DNA of 64,000 bases from Clostridiaceae bacterium DTU079 (GCA_001512505.1 LFSC01000005.1:1417-65416), one strand, 5' to 3'; shown: positions 27,963 to 36,928, counted from the stretch's first letter. Made by a program: numbers and translations. The notes: generated by a model from the letters alone, not told the origin.

Positions 27963-28772
27963 TCAATATCTTATGATATGCTCATGATTTGTCAGATGAT
28001 CCTGGCAGTACTCAACATCACTGCCACACTTGTAGCAATAGGAAAATTTAAGTTCAGGATGTTCCTTTGACGTCCTGCCGCAAATACAGCAGGTATATAC
28101 CATCTGCGAAGGCTTAACCTGTGATGTAATTACCTTGAATTTCCTTCGTTTGCGTCTCTTGGCTGCGGCTTTGATTCGCGGAGAAATCCAGTCAAAATAA
28201 ATATCCCTTCCGAAGAACACAAAAAAGCTTGCAAAGGACAAAGCTGCAGTAATCCTTGATTCCGGTCTGAAAATAATTGAAATCACCGTAAGCACTATAT
28301 CAAACCAGGCCAGATATTTAACCTTTAACGGCAACACGAAGAACACCAGCAGCTTATAATTGGGGTAAAGATAAGCAAACGCTAAAAATATCGACATGGT
28401 CAAAAACTCCGATGTCACTTTTCCGCCCAAGAAAGCCGCCAAAATTGCTGAAAGTACACCTATCAAATAGTAAAGATTAAACCTGAAGCTTCCCCAAAAT
28501 CTTTCGAGGGAGCTTCCAAAGACATAAAAAACGTACAAAGCCGGAATTATCCAAAAGCCAATCGCCGGAGGGACAAAAATAAAAGTTATCAGTCTCCAGA
28601 TCTGGCCTTTCAAAACCAAATAAGAGTCTAAATTCAGTATTTGATCAATTGATTTGAATTCCTTAAATAAGCTCAGTATGAAAACAAAAGCTGTCCCGAT
28701 AACTATGTACTTTGTTAAGTTCTTAACCGAGAAACGTTGGTACTTACGCTCAAGCCTGTCAATCCAATTCAA
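27963..28772 (-). CDS. Rhomboid-like membrane protein with C-terminal zinc ribbon (catalytic Ser not seen)
   Basis: About 269 aa. Six or so TM helices with the rhomboid-fold landmarks GQIWRLITFIFVPP and FGSSLERFWGSFRFNLYYLIG. The GxSG motif and active His of rhomboid proteases are absent (the corresponding stretch reads VTSEFLTMSIFLAFAYLYPN). A Lys/Arg-rich cytosolic segment (KAAAKRRKRRK) precedes a zinc-ribbon-like tail with CCICG, YCYKCG and YCQDH pairs. I prefer the TTG at 28772, 9 bp after AAAGG; a TTG at 28781 touches that site. Likely a pseudoprotease; role unknown. Confidence 0.7.
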   Translation of the reverse strand: MNWIDRLERKYQRFSVKNLTKYIVIGTAFVFILSLFKEFKSIDQILNLDSYLVLKGQIWRLITFIFVPPAIGFWIIPALYVFYVFGSSLERFWGSFRFNLYYLIGVLSAILAAFLGGKVTSEFLTMSIFLAFAYLYPNYKLLVFFVLPLKVKYLAWFDIVLTVISIIFRPESRITAALSFASFFVFFGRDIYFDWISPRIKAAAKRRKRRKFKVITSQVKPSQMVYTCCICGRTSKEHPELKFSYCYKCGSDVEYCQDHLTNHEHIIRY

Positions 28773-28972
28773 AGTAAACAACCTTTCAAGAAGTTTATAC
28801 TAAAACAAAAGACACCTTATAATATATTCTACGTTTTTATAAAAAATCCTCTTTTTCCTCTTTTAATTAAATTAATGCTGTCTCCCTTTGGTACTAGCCT
28901 GCTCCACGGCTTACTTCAAAAGGCTTTTTTCATTTTTATACTTAAATAACTTAAACACCTCTTTAGCCTTTT

Positions 28973-29022
28973 GTCATTTCATATGCCGTTCCGCTAATAA
29001 AAGTTCAGGGGGTATTACCCCC
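28973..29022. repeat. Dispersed intergenic motif, copy A, with GGGGGT hairpin
   Basis: GTCATTTCA...CCGCTAATAAAAG (28973-29003) resembles segments at 34034-34066 and 63437-63470. It is followed by a strong hairpin GGGGGTATTACCCCC (29008-29022). On the minus strand the hairpin could terminate readthrough from the DUF2383 gene's side only weakly; on the plus strand TCTTTTTT follows 8 bases later. Confidence 0.45.
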
Positions 29023-29069
29023 ACTTATCTTTTTTCAGGTGCATAAATATTAAAAAAATATGCATCCCT

Positions 29070-29495
29070 CTAATTTAAAAGATTGTTCAACTGTGAAACA
29101 TGCTGTCTGTTCACATTCAAAATGTCCTCAACCAATTTACGGCTTTCCGGATCCAAATCGCCTCTCACAAGTTCTTCCGCCATTTTTATACCTTTATCTT
29201 CACTCTCCAATGCATCCTTTATGATAAATTCCGTATTGCCGGAGACACCTTTTAATCTGTTCATTAATTCTCCCATAGTTCCCATCAAGCCCGGCCCGTC
29301 TTCAGGCACTCCTCCCAGGTTTTGTATTCTTTCGGCTATTGCTGCAGCATTCTGCTTGTGTTCCTTCTGTATCCTTTGAAGCTCGTTTTTGGCCACCGGA
29401 TCCTCTACATTCTGTATAAACTTTTCATACCCGTGTATTGCCATGTAGTTTCCTTTAAGCAAGGCATTGAGTTCTTTAACAACTGTGTTTTCCAT
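29070..29495 (-). CDS. Ferritin-like DUF2383/PA2169-type protein
   Basis: 141 aa, all-helical, no signal or TM. It begins ENTVVKELNALLKGNYMAIHGYEKFI and contains ELQRIQKEHKQNAAAIAERI and NRQHVSQLNNLL, with the Glu and His spacing of a four-helix bundle of the ferritin-like superfamily. GGAGTG precedes the ATG by 8 bp. Small proteins of this family occur in spore formers and are sometimes linked to stress; function here is not known. Monocistronic. Confidence 0.75.
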   Translation of the reverse strand: MENTVVKELNALLKGNYMAIHGYEKFIQNVEDPVAKNELQRIQKEHKQNAAAIAERIQNLGGVPEDGPGLMGTMGELMNRLKGVSGNTEFIIKDALESEDKGIKMAEELVRGDLDPESRKLVEDILNVNRQHVSQLNNLLN

Positions 29496-29573
29496 TGTCT
29501 CAACACTCCAATAAAATTTTTATTTTTAGTATTCCCGTATTATTAAAAATGATGCCATTAATGTAATATTTAA

Positions 29574-29604
29574 AACAACAAAAAACAGGGGTATCAAACC
29601 CCTG
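29574..29604 (-). terminator. Terminator of the ECF sigma/anti-sigma operon
   Basis: Perfect 6-bp stem CAGGGG/CCCCTG (29586-29604) with a 7-base loop, followed on the minus strand by TTTTTTGTTGTTTT. It lies 16 bp after the stop of the DUF4179 gene. Confidence 0.85.
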
Positions 29605-29619
29605 ATAAATACCGATTAT

Positions 29620-30939
29620 TTAATCAATCGGAATGCTTATCGTTTCATCACTATAGGAATAATACACAATGTATTTTATATCCAGTCTCATATTCTGTCC
29701 CTTTCCTTCGAAGCGGAAAACCCTGTCAACCGGCTCCTCACTTTCAACTTGCTTTTCATATGAATCGGGACTAATTAAATCGGGATAAATGGAATTAATA
29801 GTTTCCATATATTCATCTCCATCATAAAGCTCCAGCGACGGAATACCCCGGCTTGAAACAACTACGCATGTAGTATCTCCTTCAAAATATACACTTTTTA
29901 TCAGAACATCGTCATCAACCTTAAGGTTTTCGGTTCTCTCCGATATATCCACGGATTTTTCCATGGGTTTATGCCGCTTCAGTCTTATGTTCTTTATCTC
30001 CAATGTATTGAAGTCTTTAGGCAAAGCATCTCCTTTGTTTATAAAACCAACTTTCCCCATGGAAGCCTTCGTGTCTCCTTCATGAAAATCAACAGATTCT
30101 CCTTTATCGCTTACCATATCGAATAGGAAAATTGTCATTCCATATTTCTCATAATCTTCTATACTTTCCGGATCAAGCTTTTTCTTCGCTTCGTCTGAAA
30201 GAGGGGTAATACTTCCCTGTATATATGTTTTCATTGCCGATGCCGTTATTTTATCGAACAACACCTCGCAATCACCGACCCTGACCTTGGCATTGATATC
30301 CTTTTGTACAGAAGTTTCAATTGCCTTGCTCCTGTCGAGAATGAAATCTATGGTTTTCTCTTCCATGTTATTATCCAATCTATACTTAATATTCAACTTC
30401 ATCCACTTTTCATAGAATGCGGGTGCCTCAAAGGTATAAATATATTCCAATGTATGCTCATCCAGATACGACCCCTTTCCGAATGCGATTTTACGATCAT
30501 ACCCAAGGGGATTTATGCCGATTAAGTCTACATACGGTGTAGGGCCGGAATTAACCAAATTTTCCTCCGGATGATACATTCTACAAAAAGCCATCAGTTC
30601 ATTGCCATCAAACATTATAGCGTCCAAGGTAAACTCAAGCCCGTCGCTGAAAGTACAGGACTTGTTAATTTCCTGCCCTCGACCTTCATCAAAAAGCTCC
30701 TTCAGATTTCCGTATAGCATATTGTCATAACCTATAAACTTCTTGCCGTAATATGCTATGGAATCAAAGCTGTATATCACAATCAAAACAGCTGCAAAAA
30801 CAGCTGCAACAGCACTTTTATGGAAATGTCTTCTCTTTTTTTGAAGAGCACTTCTCAAGCAATCCTCCATTTCCTCCGGAACTTGGGTCATATAAATCTC
30901 GTCCTTCTTTCTAATCAATATTTCTTTCATTTCTTTCAT
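29620..30939 (-). CDS. Membrane-anchored DUF4179 protein, probable anti-sigma factor
   Basis: 439 aa. A cytoplasmic N-terminus of about 40 residues (VPEEMEDCLRSALQKKR) is followed by one TM helix (about 41-60) and a large extracytoplasmic region: a DUF4179-type domain (about 80-210) and a second beta-rich domain (DUF5643-like). This layout is typical of anti-sigma partners of ECF factors. The start overlaps the sigma stop by 4 bp with GGAGGT upstream, giving coupled translation. It presumably holds the sigma factor inactive until an envelope signal arrives. Partnership is inferred from layout. Confidence 0.8.
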   Translation of the reverse strand: MKEMKEILIRKKDEIYMTQVPEEMEDCLRSALQKKRRHFHKSAVAAVFAAVLIVIYSFDSIAYYGKKFIGYDNMLYGNLKELFDEGRGQEINKSCTFSDGLEFTLDAIMFDGNELMAFCRMYHPEENLVNSGPTPYVDLIGINPLGYDRKIAFGKGSYLDEHTLEYIYTFEAPAFYEKWMKLNIKYRLDNNMEEKTIDFILDRSKAIETSVQKDINAKVRVGDCEVLFDKITASAMKTYIQGSITPLSDEAKKKLDPESIEDYEKYGMTIFLFDMVSDKGESVDFHEGDTKASMGKVGFINKGDALPKDFNTLEIKNIRLKRHKPMEKSVDISERTENLKVDDDVLIKSVYFEGDTTCVVVSSRGIPSLELYDGDEYMETINSIYPDLISPDSYEKQVESEEPVDRVFRFEGKGQNMRLDIKYIVYYSYSDETISIPID

Positions 30940-31454
30940 TGATATTCACCTCCAATAATTCTCTTAAGCTTAGCCAACCCGTTGAAAATTCTTGATTTCA
31001 CTGTCCCTTCCGGAACATCGGTCAGCCTCGAAATTGTTTCATAATCCATGTCCATGAAATACCTTAGAATAATTGCCTCCTGCTGATGAATATTAAGTCT
31101 TTTCAAATATGTCATTATGTCATGCTTCAGCTCTTTGCTTTGGTAGTTTTCAATATATTCCTCTTCTTTATCAATACCTATGGGCAGCACCCTCTTTCTT
31201 TTCCTTAACGTGTTTTTGCATGTGTTTACCAAAATCTTTTTGCTCCAACTGTAAAAGGATTCCGGATCTCGAAGCTTTTTAATATTGGCAAACAAAATAA
31301 CAATCATATCCTGCAAAGCATCCAGTGAGTCTTCCTTGTTCCCCATAAAAGCGAAGGCCAGCCTGTAATACTCTTCTTTTTTATCCATTATGAGCTTGAT
31401 TAAAGCCTCTCTGTCTCCCTTTTTTGCCTCCCTGATCAGGTCAAGCGCATCCAT
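30936..31454 (-). CDS. ECF-type RNA polymerase sigma factor
   Basis: 172 aa from the ATG at 31454, which follows AAAGGAG; an in-frame extension to 31505 lacks a site. Sigma region 2 (DALDLIREAKKGDREALIKL ... YYRLAFAFMGNKEDSLDALQD) and region 4 (LNIHQQEAIILRYFMDMDYE, TDVPEGTVKSRIFNGLAKLK) are complete, with a short linker. First gene of a two-gene unit with the DUF4179 anti-sigma candidate. Minus-strand TTGACT and TATAAA boxes (15 bp apart) lie about 60-90 bp upstream. Regulon unknown. Confidence 0.92.
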   Translation of the reverse strand: MDALDLIREAKKGDREALIKLIMDKKEEYYRLAFAFMGNKEDSLDALQDMIVILFANIKKLRDPESFYSWSKKILVNTCKNTLRKRKRVLPIGIDKEEEYIENYQSKELKHDIMTYLKRLNIHQQEAIILRYFMDMDYETISRLTDVPEGTVKSRIFNGLAKLKRIIGGEYQ

Positions 31455-31505
31455 GGTTTTCTCTCCTTTCATAGATAAGAGTATTAACCCGTAGGGAAAG
31501 TTCAT

Positions 31506-31860
31506 TATTTTTTAAATTTTTATAAAAAGCTTTTTTCAAAGTCAATACAATCATATTTTAAGATATAAAGTAATAGCAAGAAATCTCCTTGTCTTCAAAT
31601 GTTAAAAATGAGTTTTTAAAACATCACAAATATTAATTTTGAAGCAATTAAAACTCTGATTTATTGATAATAACCGATACAATCTGACCAAACCGTACAT
31701 CACTAACACTTTTACCGCGGTAAACATAATGCCTATGCACCAGGGATTTATACGCGACTTTTCAGTAACAGAATTATAATTCAAATATAATTAAATTATG
31801 AAAACAGCATGTTACCAAAGTAATGTTTTTCCATATATTTCTATGACCTCGGTTATCTAT
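31506..31860. other. Gene-free interval upstream of sigma and M6 protease genes
   Basis: AT-rich; a 60-codon frame on the minus strand has no ribosome-binding site and no recognisable product. The likely sigma-gene promoter is at the left end. Nothing else supported. Confidence 0.4.
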
Positions 31861-31891
31861 TAAATCTCCTCTTTTTGCTGTAAAATTGTAT

Positions 31892-31930
31892 AGAAAACTT
31901 TGGTAATATGTCGACATATAGAAGTTTTCT
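31892..31930. promoter_or_regulatory. Nested palindrome, candidate operator of the M6 protease gene
   Basis: AGAAAACTT (31892-31900) and AAGTTTTCT (31922-31930) are perfect inverted repeats that enclose a perfect 14-bp palindrome ATATGTCGACATAT (31906-31919). It lies 45-83 bp before the protease start codon, overlapping where a -35 would fall for a TATGAT/TAATAT -10 near 31947-31956. Operator role is inferred. Confidence 0.55.
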
Positions 31931-31974
31931 CTTTTAATGTGAATTCTATGATAATATTATGAGGAGGTTTTTGT

Positions 31975-33936
31975 ATGAAGAGAATTCTTTCGCTGGTTAT
32001 TTTTTCTGTTATAATTCTTACCACTGTATTCAGTACAAATGTTTTTGCCAATAGCTCCTTTGAAAGAGTTGAGGACACACTTGTTATTTTAGTAGAATTT
32101 ACAGAAACTCCACAATCCTTAAGTGCCTATAACGGAACAGATTACACCGGAGCAATAATCGAGAGCGATTCATATTATTCCAATCTATTCTTCGATGTAT
32201 CCAATAATAGCGTATATTCTGTTAGAAACTACTTCAGACAGCAATCCGGAGGGAAATTGGATTTGCCTCCTGCGCCGGAAAGCTATGGATCGGTAAATGA
32301 CGGTATAATAAGAGTTAAACTGGATTTTCCCCATCCCAACGATTATGTGACCTCCGGAAAGGACAATGGAACTCTTACAGCCGATGCCAGACGCAACATT
32401 GCTACGGCAGCAATAAATAAGGCAGCACAGTACATTGATTTTGCATACTTTGATAAAAACTCCGACGAAAAACTTACTAGAGGTGAACTCCATGTTAATT
32501 TAGTTCTTGCAAGCGGCAGTCAAAGCCAAGCTCCCGGCACAAGGGCTTTTAATGCTGATTCCCCGTTGGCTAGCCTGGGAAGTAGCCCTGTTATAATAGA
32601 TGGTGTGAATATAGTGGACCTGCCAATGTCATTTGTTAATTCCAGATCTTATTATGGAAATAATACTCTTGGTACTTATTGTCACGAAATGGCCCACAGC
32701 CTTGGAGCAGTGGATTTATATACCATTCCAAACAACAATATAACTAATGAATCCATTATGAATAATTCTAATATGTATCCACCGACTAATTTAGACCCGT
32801 TTAATAAGATGATAATGGGATTTGTAGAACCTACAGTTGTATCTTCTTCAGGTACTTATACCGTTAATTCGTCCTTGCCGGATAATCCCGAAAAATATAA
32901 TGTTCTTCTTGTTCCAATGATATCAGAACAAAACACTCAAGAATATCTGTTAATCGAAAACCGACAATTCAACGGATTCGACACAGTACTAAGCGGAAAC
33001 CACATGAGGGGTGGAGTTGCAATATGGCATGTAAGTCTCCCTCTTGGCTATAAATATGATAAGCCCGGATTCGGTCTAAATGGATTAAAGCTAAGACTTG
33101 AAGCAGGAGATAGCGGCAGCTTTTACTATAACGGGTCCAATGATACTTTGGACATTTCTTCTGCTCCCTCAAACAGCAGAAACTTTTATGGCAATCCCAG
33201 CGGAGTATCGGTAAAAGTAAACAGCAGAAGCAGTTCTTCAATGTCCGTTGATATTAGTTTCAGAAAAGAGTTAAAGTACCTGAAAGCAACATTAAACGGG
33301 TTATATACTACTATCAGCTGGGATCCGATGGACGGTGCTACAGAGTATGAAATAAGCAGGGATCAGGGACCATATGTCAGCGTGGGTTCAAATACCCAAC
33401 AATGCTATGTAGCAAATGCAGGTTATCATGTTTACCGTGTAAGAGCAAAAAATGCATCGGGAGAAATAATCGGAATATCCCAATACCTTCAGGTTTTTGT
33501 TAAATACTATAATAAGTTCGCAAGTTATGATTTAAATTTCATAAGAACTTACTTAGAGGGTTACTCTACACCGAGCTTGCAAGCTATATTAGACTATGAT
33601 GTGAATGGGGACAATGAGATAACCAATGAAGATTATATACTTATTGAAAAGTTTATAAACAATGAAATTACTGAGTTACCGGTAGGTACTTCAAAACTGA
33701 TTGTGTACGGAGATACCAATGAAGATGGAATGGTAACTTCTGCGGATGCATTAAGAGTAAGATTCAACTATTTTGAAAACATTGCCCAGAAAGTATCTGC
33801 AGATTTAGATGTTAATAATGTGATTGATTCCAGGGATTTAGAAATCTTAGAAAACTATTTAAATAACGGACCGGACTTATTCAGCTACTCAAAGGGTATT
33901 TTCAAAGCTTGTACGGTATTCTATTCCAATAATTAG
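31975..33936 (+). CDS. Secreted M6-type zinc metalloprotease with C-terminal dockerin-like repeats
   Basis: 653 aa; signal peptide 1-25. Immune-inhibitor-A/M6 domain with the zinc motif HEMAHSLG and the EF-hand-like FDKNSDEKLTRGELH insertion common in this family. A beta-sandwich and Fn3-like domain (about 430-510) follow. The C-terminus carries calcium-loop repeats: DVNGDNEITNEDY, GDTNEDGMVTSADALRVRFN and LDVNNVIDSRDLEILENYL, which read as a divergent dockerin. Strong GAGGAGG before the ATG. It could attach to the cellulosome or another cohesin, or simply bind calcium. Monocistronic, with a terminator at 33999-34031. Confidence 0.85.
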   Translation: MKRILSLVIFSVIILTTVFSTNVFANSSFERVEDTLVILVEFTETPQSLSAYNGTDYTGAIIESDSYYSNLFFDVSNNSVYSVRNYFRQQSGGKLDLPPAPESYGSVNDGIIRVKLDFPHPNDYVTSGKDNGTLTADARRNIATAAINKAAQYIDFAYFDKNSDEKLTRGELHVNLVLASGSQSQAPGTRAFNADSPLASLGSSPVIIDGVNIVDLPMSFVNSRSYYGNNTLGTYCHEMAHSLGAVDLYTIPNNNITNESIMNNSNMYPPTNLDPFNKMIMGFVEPTVVSSSGTYTVNSSLPDNPEKYNVLLVPMISEQNTQEYLLIENRQFNGFDTVLSGNHMRGGVAIWHVSLPLGYKYDKPGFGLNGLKLRLEAGDSGSFYYNGSNDTLDISSAPSNSRNFYGNPSGVSVKVNSRSSSSMSVDISFRKELKYLKATLNGLYTTISWDPMDGATEYEISRDQGPYVSVGSNTQQCYVANAGYHVYRVRAKNASGEIIGISQYLQVFVKYYNKFASYDLNFIRTYLEGYSTPSLQAILDYDVNGDNEITNEDYILIEKFINNEITELPVGTSKLIVYGDTNEDGMVTSADALRVRFNYFENIAQKVSADLDVNNVIDSRDLEILENYLNNGPDLFSYSKGIFKACTVFYSNN

Positions 33937-33998
33937 TCGATTATATTCAGCCAAGTACCGAGACTTTTGGACAATACAGGATTAATTAAGTTTAAACT

Positions 33999-34031
33999 AA
34001 AGCTCAAGGGCATCGAACCCTTGAGCTTTTT
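33999..34031 (+). terminator. Terminator of the M6 protease gene
   Basis: Perfect 12-bp stem AAAGCTCAAGGG/CCCTTGAGCTTT (33999-34010 and 34018-34029) with a 7-base loop, followed by TTGG; the A/T ends make it usable from both sides. The convergent response-regulator gene ends at 34094. Confidence 0.85.
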
Positions 34032-34033
34032 GG

Positions 34034-34066
34034 TCATTTCATTTCGTGAAATTCCACTAATAAAGG
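34034..34066. repeat. Dispersed intergenic motif, copy B
   Basis: TCATTTCATTTCGTGAAATT followed by CCACTAATAAAGG. It resembles copies A (28973) and C (63437). All three lie next to a GC-richer hairpin in a gene-free gap. Confidence 0.45.
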
Positions 34067-34093
34067 CATATTGAGTTTAACCAAATTTGCCCT

Positions 34094-34756
34094 TTAAACC
34101 AAATTGTTTTTTACAGCAAAAATTGCCAGCTGCGTCCGGTCTGCAAGATTAAGCTTTTTTAATATTTTAGAAGACATGTTTTTAATACTGCCTTCTGTAA
34201 TAAATATTTGCTCTGCAATTTCTTTATTCTTTTTACCTTCGGTTATTAGCTTTATGAGCTGCAGTTCTTTCTGAGTAAGTCCAAATGTATTTTCCCGACT
34301 GTTATTCCCTGCATTTTCCAAACTCTTTTTTGAATTATACTGTTTTCTGACGTTTTCAAAAATATTACTCTGAAAAACATTTAAACCCTTTGCAACGTTT
34401 TTTATAACAGAAACCAGTTCCGTTTGATCAATATCCTTTAGCACATAGCCGTCTGCCCCAAATTCAAAAGCATCGGAGATATTTTCGTTTTCATAAAAAG
34501 TGGTTAGTATCAAGACTTTTATTTGGCTATTCTTTTTCTTAATTATTTTTGTTGCCTCGATACCGTTCATTATCGGCATTTTAATATCCATTAGGATTAC
34601 ATCGGGAACATGCATTTCGCATGCTTCCACAGCCTCTTCTCCGTTGCCGACACATGCTACCACGGAAATCTCCTTATCCTGTTCAATAATAGTTTTCATC
34701 GCATTTCTAAAAAGGGCTACATCATCAGCAATTACTACTTTAATTATAAAAACCAC
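34094..34756 (-). CDS. NarL/FixJ-family response regulator
   Basis: About 217-220 aa. Receiver domain with acidic pocket DD (IADD), phospho-acceptor Asp in VILMDIKMP, conserved Thr (LILTTF) and Lys (LKDID). The C-terminal LuxR-type HTH reads LTQKELQLIKLITEGKKNKE, then IAEQIFITEGSIKNMSSKIL. The start is odd: the family's usual MIKVVIADD corresponds here to ATA-ATT-AAA, with GGGAG 8 bp before the ATA. The only standard start is a GTG at 34756 that touches the GGGAG. Encoded divergently from a frameshifted histidine kinase that is its obvious partner. Confidence 0.9.
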   Translation of the reverse strand: MVFIIKVVIADDVALFRNAMKTIIEQDKEISVVACVGNGEEAVEACEMHVPDVILMDIKMPIMNGIEATKIIKKKNSQIKVLILTTFYENENISDAFEFGADGYVLKDIDQTELVSVIKNVAKGLNVFQSNIFENVRKQYNSKKSLENAGNNSRENTFGLTQKELQLIKLITEGKKNKEIAEQIFITEGSIKNMSSKILKKLNLADRTQLAIFAVKNNLV

Positions 34757-34994
34757 TCCCGAATAGTGCTACAACTAAATAAATATTTCTGTTTTTGTTA
34801 ATGTTAGTTTTTTTCAAGACATCCAACAACGTCAAAGTTCAACCAAAATTATGCATCGAGAAAAACTTCTAACGGATATTTTACCAAATAGAGCTATAGA
34901 TTAAAATACCCTTATAATAATATAACACACCTTAAACACATTAACTCAGTTATGATAAAATAAAAAAAACTAATAATTATTGTGAGGAATATAT

Positions 34995-36020
34995 ATGGTT
35001 TTCAATTCTTTTGATGCTAAGACGTTTTTTATTTTTGTTATTATTCATGTTATTATTGTTATACAGTGTGTTTTTACCCTTACATACGTCTTATTTAAGG
35101 CTAAAAAGACTCCTACAGCTTACAGCATGATTGTTTGCCAGTTTTTAATATTATTATGGCTGTTCTTCCGGTTTCCGGAAAATATGGCTACTACAACGGA
35201 GGAATTGCTGTTTAGTGTTAGATTTACTCTTTTCCCTATTTACTTTATTGGTGTTGCATGGCTTATCTTCGCCATGTTTTATACCGAATGCAAAGCAGTG
35301 TATAAGAAAAAAACGATAATTTTATTAGTAACTCCAATAATTATAACTTTTTTACCCGTCCTTACAAACAAATATTTTCACCTCATAATTGATCATAAAA
35401 CCGTTGAAGATCCTTTAAACACACAGTGGGGCTTATTCTTTTGGATATATTGGATTATTAACTATACCTACGTTTTTATAGGAATACTTTTGGTGATTAA
35501 GAAATCAATCAGTGTACGCTGTACATATAGAGTTCAAATCATTCTATTATTAATTTCAGTTATAATACCGGTCTCGAGTAATCTGATCGGTTTTGCAAAG
35601 TTAATTTACATACCCTTTGATATTACTCCTATAAGTTTTTCAATTTCATTTATGCTCCTGACCATATCAATTTATAAATTTAGACTTTTAGACATATCTC
35701 CTTTTGCTATTAAGGAAGTATTCGACAGTATGCATGAATGTGTATTAATCATTGATAGGAGCAATAACATTATCGACTTTAACAATTCTTTTGTCAGCTA
35801 TTTTGGAAAGTATATTCATATTGAAAAAGAACAAAGCTATAAAGGTTTTTTCCAATCCTTAGAAAATTACACAGCAAATATAGAAGATCTGAAAAAAACT
35901 TTGTCCGCTATAGAAATCAATCCGGACTGCTCTTTAGAAATGCAACTTACAATTGGTCTTAATGAAAACAAGGTGTTTTTGCTCAATACAAAACCGGTTT
36001 ATAAAAATAAAAAAATCTAA
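34995..36020 (+). CDS. 7TM-PAS sensor part of a histidine kinase, interrupted by a frameshift
   Basis: 341 aa. Seven to eight TM helices fill the first 230 residues (7TM sensor type), then a PAS domain starts at VFDSMHECVLIIDRSNNIID. Reading stops at TAA 36018-36020, right after a run of seven A (36009-36015). One extra A, or a -1 slip, continues the PAS domain as LIGRIFTFKDITSYQKLFDE and joins the kinase half at 36107 in frame. GAGG lies 7 bp before the ATG. So this is the N-terminal half of one kinase gene spanning 34995-36775. True mutation, sequence error or slippage cannot be told apart here. Confidence 0.85.
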   Translation: MVFNSFDAKTFFIFVIIHVIIVIQCVFTLTYVLFKAKKTPTAYSMIVCQFLILLWLFFRFPENMATTTEELLFSVRFTLFPIYFIGVAWLIFAMFYTECKAVYKKKTIILLVTPIIITFLPVLTNKYFHLIIDHKTVEDPLNTQWGLFFWIYWIINYTYVFIGILLVIKKSISVRCTYRVQIILLLISVIIPVSSNLIGFAKLIYIPFDITPISFSISFMLLTISIYKFRLLDISPFAIKEVFDSMHECVLIIDRSNNIIDFNNSFVSYFGKYIHIEKEQSYKGFFQSLENYTANIEDLKKTLSAIEINPDCSLEMQLTIGLNENKVFLLNTKPVYKNKKI

Positions 36021-36106
36021 TCGGTAGAATTTTCACATTTAAAGATATCACAAGTTATCAGAAACTTTTTGATGAGATTAGTGTCAAAAATGAAGAACTG
36101 TCAACC

Positions 36107-36775
36107 ATGAACAAGGAGCTTATGCTATTGAACGAGCAGCTAAAAGAGTATTCACAAAGTATAGAGCAGTTAACTCTTGAAAAGGAAAGAAACAGATTTT
36201 CAAGAGAGCTTCATGATACTATGGGACATACATTGACCCTTCTGATTGCTATGTTGAAGGCAACCCGCATTAATTATTATGAAAATCCCTCCAAGTCAAT
36301 TGAAAATCTTGATGATGCCATCGAAATTGCCCAGGCAGGAATGAACGAGTTAAGAATGGCAATTGCCGGATTAGACTCCCCGACTATAAATAAAAGCAAT
36401 CTATATAATTCATTAAAAGAATTGACGGATAGATTCAGCAACCTTGGGATTTGTATTGATTTATCCATACAGGATGATTTGAATGAAACACTATATGACA
36501 GAAAACATCTGACGAGTATAATCTATAGAATGTGCCAGGAAGCCTTGACAAATTCAATACGGCACGGACAAGCAAAAAATCTTTCTATTATTATTAATTT
36601 AGCAAGCGAAAATATAAAATTGCATATATTCGATGACGGCAAGGGATGCTGCAAAATTGTTAAAAACAAAGGCCTAACCGGAATGGAGGAAAGAATCAAA
36701 TCCGTCGGTGGCACTATAACTTTTGGCTCGGGCGAGGAAGGCGGGTTTAATATAAATGCAGTCCTTCCGATATAA
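36107..36775 (+). CDS. Histidine kinase catalytic half (HisKA_3 + HATPase), downstream of frameshift
   Basis: 222 aa from the first ATG, but the frame is open back to 36014 and continues the sensor half. It has the phospho-acceptor His in RFSRELHDTMGHTLTLL (HisKA_3), an N box (CQEALTNSIRHGQA) and G boxes (FDDGKG, GLTGMEERIKSVGG). No good ribosome-binding site precedes the ATG, which supports it being part of a single broken gene. If translated alone it would be a soluble kinase. Partner: the divergent NarL-type regulator at 34094. Confidence 0.85.
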   Translation: MNKELMLLNEQLKEYSQSIEQLTLEKERNRFSRELHDTMGHTLTLLIAMLKATRINYYENPSKSIENLDDAIEIAQAGMNELRMAIAGLDSPTINKSNLYNSLKELTDRFSNLGICIDLSIQDDLNETLYDRKHLTSIIYRMCQEALTNSIRHGQAKNLSIIINLASENIKLHIFDDGKGCCKIVKNKGLTGMEERIKSVGGTITFGSGEEGGFNINAVLPI

Positions 36776-36928
36776 GCAGAATATACATACCGCAAATGTT
36801 GTATGGATACAGCATAATACATCCTGCAAAATGCATATTTTCCCATATTTCTTTGTAAAAAAAGCCGGGATTGCATTGAGCATATATTTCCCGACTCACA
36901 AGCTATAAAATAAGCAGTTTATTATTTT

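Noticed and set aside
31602..31784. 60-codon minus-strand frame
   Set aside because: No ribosome-binding site, no family resemblance, AT-rich region.
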